DNA of 64,000 nucleotides from Pseudomonadota bacterium (GTDB lineage Bacteria > Pseudomonadota > Alphaproteobacteria > Acetobacterales > Acetobacteraceae). This document shows, piece by piece, positions 61,851 through 64,000 of this stretch; position 1 is the first letter of the stretch, and each line of letters begins with the position of its first letter. The notes beneath the pieces are model-generated. The model saw only the letters and a list, made by a program, of their open reading frames with translations, made no database searches and had not been told where the DNA came from. The position numbers were made by a program, and so were the translations under genes. The stretch is taken from assembly GCA_021805545.1 (NCBI GenBank), contig JAJZFB010000044.1:21311-85310 (forward strand), written 5' to 3'.

Positions 61851-62612
61851 ATGAAACAGGAAAAAACCGCGCGCCAGCGGCAAATTCTCGCCACGCTGGA
61901 CATTGCACCCAGCCTGCGTGTGGCCGAGCTGGCGCAGCGGCTTAATGTTTCCACCGAGACCATAAGGCGCGATTTGGACGAGCTGACCGGCGCCGGGCTG
62001 CTGAACCGCACCTATGGCGGCGCCGTGCGGGCGCTAAGCCAGGAGCCAGCGGTGGCCGAGCGCCACGCCATGTTTGTGGCCGAACGCCGCCGCATTGCCG
62101 CCGCCACCGTGCCGCTGCTGGCAGGGGCGAAAGTGCTCATCCTCGGCTCCGGCTCTACCCTGGTGCATGTGGCGCACGAGGTTGCGGCGCGCCTGCGCGA
62201 GGTGCTGGTTATCACCCATTCCTTCGGCGTGGCCTCGGCCCTGGCGGTTAACCCCACCATTAAAACCCTGCTCCTGCCCGGCGATTATTACGCCGCCGAG
62301 GGCACAACCCTGGGCGGCCACACCGTGGCCTTTTTGCAAACCCTGCACGCCGATGTAACGGTGCTAGGCGCCTCTGGCCTGACGGCGGAAGGCCCCAACG
62401 ATGCCTCCACCGAAAGCGGCGCCGTTTTTGCCGCCATGGCCGCGCGCGGCGCGCGCACCATCATCACGGCGGATCATTCCAAATTCAACCGCGTATTCAC
62501 CGCGCGCTACGCCGGATGGCGCGAGGTGGATACGCTGGTGACGGACAAGGCCCCGGAGGGCGAGCTGGTTTGGGGTGTGGAGCAGGGCGGCACCACTGTG
62601 ATGCTTTCTTAA
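61851..62612 (+). CDS. DeoR-family transcriptional repressor
   Basis: This 253-residue DeoR/GlpR-type regulator has the N-terminal HTH (RQRQILATLDIAPSLRVAELAQRLNVSTETIRRDLDELTGAGL) and the sugar-phosphate isomerase-like sensor domain (VLILGSGSTLVHVAHEVA, then TIITADHSKFNRVFTARYAG). The effector is probably a phosphorylated sugar or glycerol-type compound. No target sugar operon is in the window. GGGGG precedes the start. Confidence 0.9.
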   Translation: MKQEKTARQRQILATLDIAPSLRVAELAQRLNVSTETIRRDLDELTGAGLLNRTYGGAVRALSQEPAVAERHAMFVAERRRIAAATVPLLAGAKVLILGSGSTLVHVAHEVAARLREVLVITHSFGVASALAVNPTIKTLLLPGDYYAAEGTTLGGHTVAFLQTLHADVTVLGASGLTAEGPNDASTESGAVFAAMAARGARTIITADHSKFNRVFTARYAGWREVDTLVTDKAPEGELVWGVEQGGTTVMLS

Positions 62613-62649
62613 ACGAGACGTTTCGAGTGACATCTACTCACTTCGGTAT

Positions 62650-63873
62650 CTAGTCAGGAGTGTCGCCTAGGGTCACTAGGTCTCTCAGTGTTTCCATGCG
62701 TCGAGCAATATGTTTGTCGCTCGTAGCAGCTTTGACGAGTTTATCTTTTGCGGCTGCTTCAAAATCATTTGCAATCGATGTTCCTGCCTTGCCGAATGTC
62801 TCTTTTATACGGGGGGCAGCTACATTACTGAAAAAGACTGAACGATTAATGCCCATGCCGTAACCGCCAGGCTCTCCGATATAGCACCGAACCATCCATA
62901 AAACGAATTTTGATCGAATATCGGGCGGAATAACATCAAGGCTGCCAATGTCATCGAGGTCGTCGAACAGCTTTCTATGAGCTTCGTGTCCTGTCCAGCG
63001 ATAACTGGCTTTTTCGAACTTGACGTAAAATTCTTCAAAGAACTGTTTTACCCTTGCTTGTTTCAGATATGGGGTAAGTCCAGCGGCAGCTGCGATCTTC
63101 ATTTCAGCAAGATCAGTTGGCTTACCTTTAAGAAGATCCTGCATATGCTGCCCCAACTGTGGGCGTGTAGATTTGTGAATTTTTTGATTCAGAGATCGCA
63201 ATGCTTCGAGTGCATTTTGACGGACAATATCGGGCTTTTTCTCGTCGCGAGCAAAGCTAATAAGAAGCTTTCCAATTTCAAGTTGGCGTTTATCTGGTGC
63301 GCCTTCGAAGTCATTTAGCAGTTCTTTGGAAAGGGCAACCTTGTTAGGGGATTCGATGATGTCCTTAATGTCTGTAACACGAACGGGAGATATTGGATCT
63401 CGTGAAAGAACAACATCGATACACGTTCTAAAAATATAAACACAGTCTTCTATACTGGCTTCGTACTGGTCGTCTTCGTGTTCAAGGTCTTTTCGAATAT
63501 CGTAAGCTCTTTTAAGCCTTCGCCATTCGGGGCGGCTTATCAAGCCCATATGATAGGCAAGATCAAGTGTGTATGTTGTAGAGTATTCGTGGACGTCTTC
63601 AGGTTTTTTGACTTGGGGTAGGCTGTTTTGCGTGGCTGCTTCCTGTGCGACATCCAACCCAGCGATAATGACCTTTTCACGAAGATCGTGAATGGCAGCA
63701 TTCAAAAGGCGTTGACACGCGCTGCTCGGGTCTACGCCAAGCAAACTCTTCACACGTTGGATCAGACTTTTACTTTGCCACTCAGGTCGAATTTGGGCCA
63801 GCACGTCGTCTATCCCCGAGGCAACGATCATCTTTGCTGACGTGGTCGAGAGTTCCAATTCTTGCTTGGCCAT
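62650..63873 (-). CDS. HEPN-like protein with helical-repeat C terminus; possible defence gene
   Basis: I do not recognise this 407-residue protein as a named family. The N-terminal half (about 50-160) is helical and contains LDLAYHMGLISRPEWRRLKR then AYDIRKDLEHEDDQY, which resembles HEPN domains; RKDLEH fits the RxxxxH ribonuclease motif. The C-terminal ~220 residues look like helical HEAT-type repeats. Its codons are much more AT-rich than the rest of the window, a sign of transfer. The first ATG lies three bases from the end of an insertion sequence, so its promoter, and perhaps its N terminus, may be lost. Confidence 0.65.
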   Translation of the reverse strand: MAKQELELSTTSAKMIVASGIDDVLAQIRPEWQSKSLIQRVKSLLGVDPSSACQRLLNAAIHDLREKVIIAGLDVAQEAATQNSLPQVKKPEDVHEYSTTYTLDLAYHMGLISRPEWRRLKRAYDIRKDLEHEDDQYEASIEDCVYIFRTCIDVVLSRDPISPVRVTDIKDIIESPNKVALSKELLNDFEGAPDKRQLEIGKLLISFARDEKKPDIVRQNALEALRSLNQKIHKSTRPQLGQHMQDLLKGKPTDLAEMKIAAAAGLTPYLKQARVKQFFEEFYVKFEKASYRWTGHEAHRKLFDDLDDIGSLDVIPPDIRSKFVLWMVRCYIGEPGGYGMGINRSVFFSNVAAPRIKETFGKAGTSIANDFEAAAKDKLVKAATSDKHIARRMETLRDLVTLGDTPD

Positions 63874-63933
63874 TAGGGCCTGTGGTCATTTGACTTGGGG
63901 GATTCCGGCTCGGGGTTTTTCCTGATTCATAGC

Positions 63934-63959
63934 CGATCAGCATTTTGAAGGGCTGATCG
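63934..63959 (+). promoter_or_regulatory. Hairpin hiding the transposase ribosome-binding site
   Basis: CGATCAGC (63934-63941) and GCTGATCG (63952-63959) form an 8-bp perfect stem; the loop contains GAAG of the Shine-Dalgarno, and the ATG follows immediately. Such hairpins near IS ends are known to block translation from read-through transcripts. Confidence 0.5.
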
Positions 63960-64000
63960 ATGGGTCGTTATGGGCTGAATTCTGAGCAATGGGAGCGGAT
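63960..64000 (+). CDS. IS5-family transposase, N-terminal fragment (cut by the window edge)
   Basis: The 13 complete codons visible read MGRYGLNSEQWER, and the next begins with AT. This matches the start of IS5-group transposases (RYxLxDxQWERI). The rest lies beyond the window. Confidence 0.65.
   Translation, partial: MGRYGLNSEQWER

Larger units (their letters stand above)
63876..64000 (+). mobile_element. Left end of an IS5-type insertion sequence (runs off the window)
   Basis: From GGGCCTGTGGTC at about 63876 the sequence changes composition and leads into a transposase start. The end is set by the start codon of the neighbouring gene and a TTA/TA-like target, so it is approximate within a few bases. 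The terminal inverted repeat cannot be confirmed without the other end. Confidence 0.6.

Overview
The window is high-GC DNA, dense with coding sequence, with overlapping start and stop codons inside operons. It looks like the chromosome of an alphaproteobacterium, most likely Acetobacteraceae or a relative. The grounds are gene content only: a Hint-domain glycine-rich protein, DmeRF-type metal efflux, PHA metabolism with PhaR, a priA/transaldolase/xerC block and a 902-residue SecA. The genus is not established.

Layout. 0.2-2.5 kb: cobalt/nickel-type efflux (a short CDF protein, dmeR, dmeF) with a G-tract operator candidate. 2.5-4.6 kb: an XRE regulator and a GAF-GGDEF diguanylate cyclase, flanked by two copies of a ~90-bp repeat. 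4.7-6.4 kb: tRNA-Leu(CAA), a tyrosine integrase and a displaced 5' half of the same tRNA, which together look like a ~1.5-kb integrated element carrying only its integrase. 6.6-11.5 kb: housekeeping genes (secA, a lipoprotein, thrB, rnhA). 11.5-19.2 kb: a minus-strand catabolic operon (two amidohydrolases, LysR, DUF2889, acyl-CoA ligase, DUF35, thiolase-fold protein). 19.4-23.3 kb: TPR-sulfotransferase, glycine-rich Hint protein and an FMN/F420-type oxidoreductase.

23.5-51.1 kb is a large catabolic region. Its plus-strand genes are an alpha/beta hydrolase, a thiolase, a hydroxyisobutyrate-dehydrogenase/NTF2 fusion, 2-oxoacid dehydrogenase E1 alpha and beta, a free lipoyl-domain protein, a ketosteroid-dehydrogenase-like flavoprotein and TetR. 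Its minus-strand genes are an E2 catalytic core without lipoyl domain, an SDR, a P450, DUF35, a second thiolase-fold protein and a second DUF2889 protein. Then come an SDR with a putidaredoxin-type ferredoxin, D-lactate dehydrogenase, a beta-oxidation operon (MerR, FadA, FadB, acyl-CoA dehydrogenase), a FadL porin, DUF2147, a Crp/Fnr regulator and a Rieske oxygenase. The simplest reading is uptake by FadL, oxygenation by the P450 with ferredoxin and/or the Rieske enzyme, CoA activation, side-chain removal by beta-oxidation and Ltp2/DUF35-type aldolases, and feeding of acyl-CoAs into PHA and ketone-body metabolism. The substrate is probably hydrophobic and alicyclic (terpenoid- or steroid-like), but this is inference.

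51.8-62.6 kb: priA, a small transaldolase, xerC, a TauE/SafE permease, the PHA genes (phaA, class III phaC, a phaE-like gene, phaR), an ankyrin-like secreted protein, scoAB and a DeoR regulator. 62.6-64 kb: a markedly AT-richer gene with a HEPN-like RxxxxH motif, directly abutted at its 5' end by an IS5-type insertion sequence that runs off the window. The most unusual items are the split E2 of the 2-oxoacid dehydrogenase, the integrase-only tRNA element, the two Ltp2/DUF35/DUF2889 modules, the dehydrogenase-NTF2 fusion and the HEPN-like gene.
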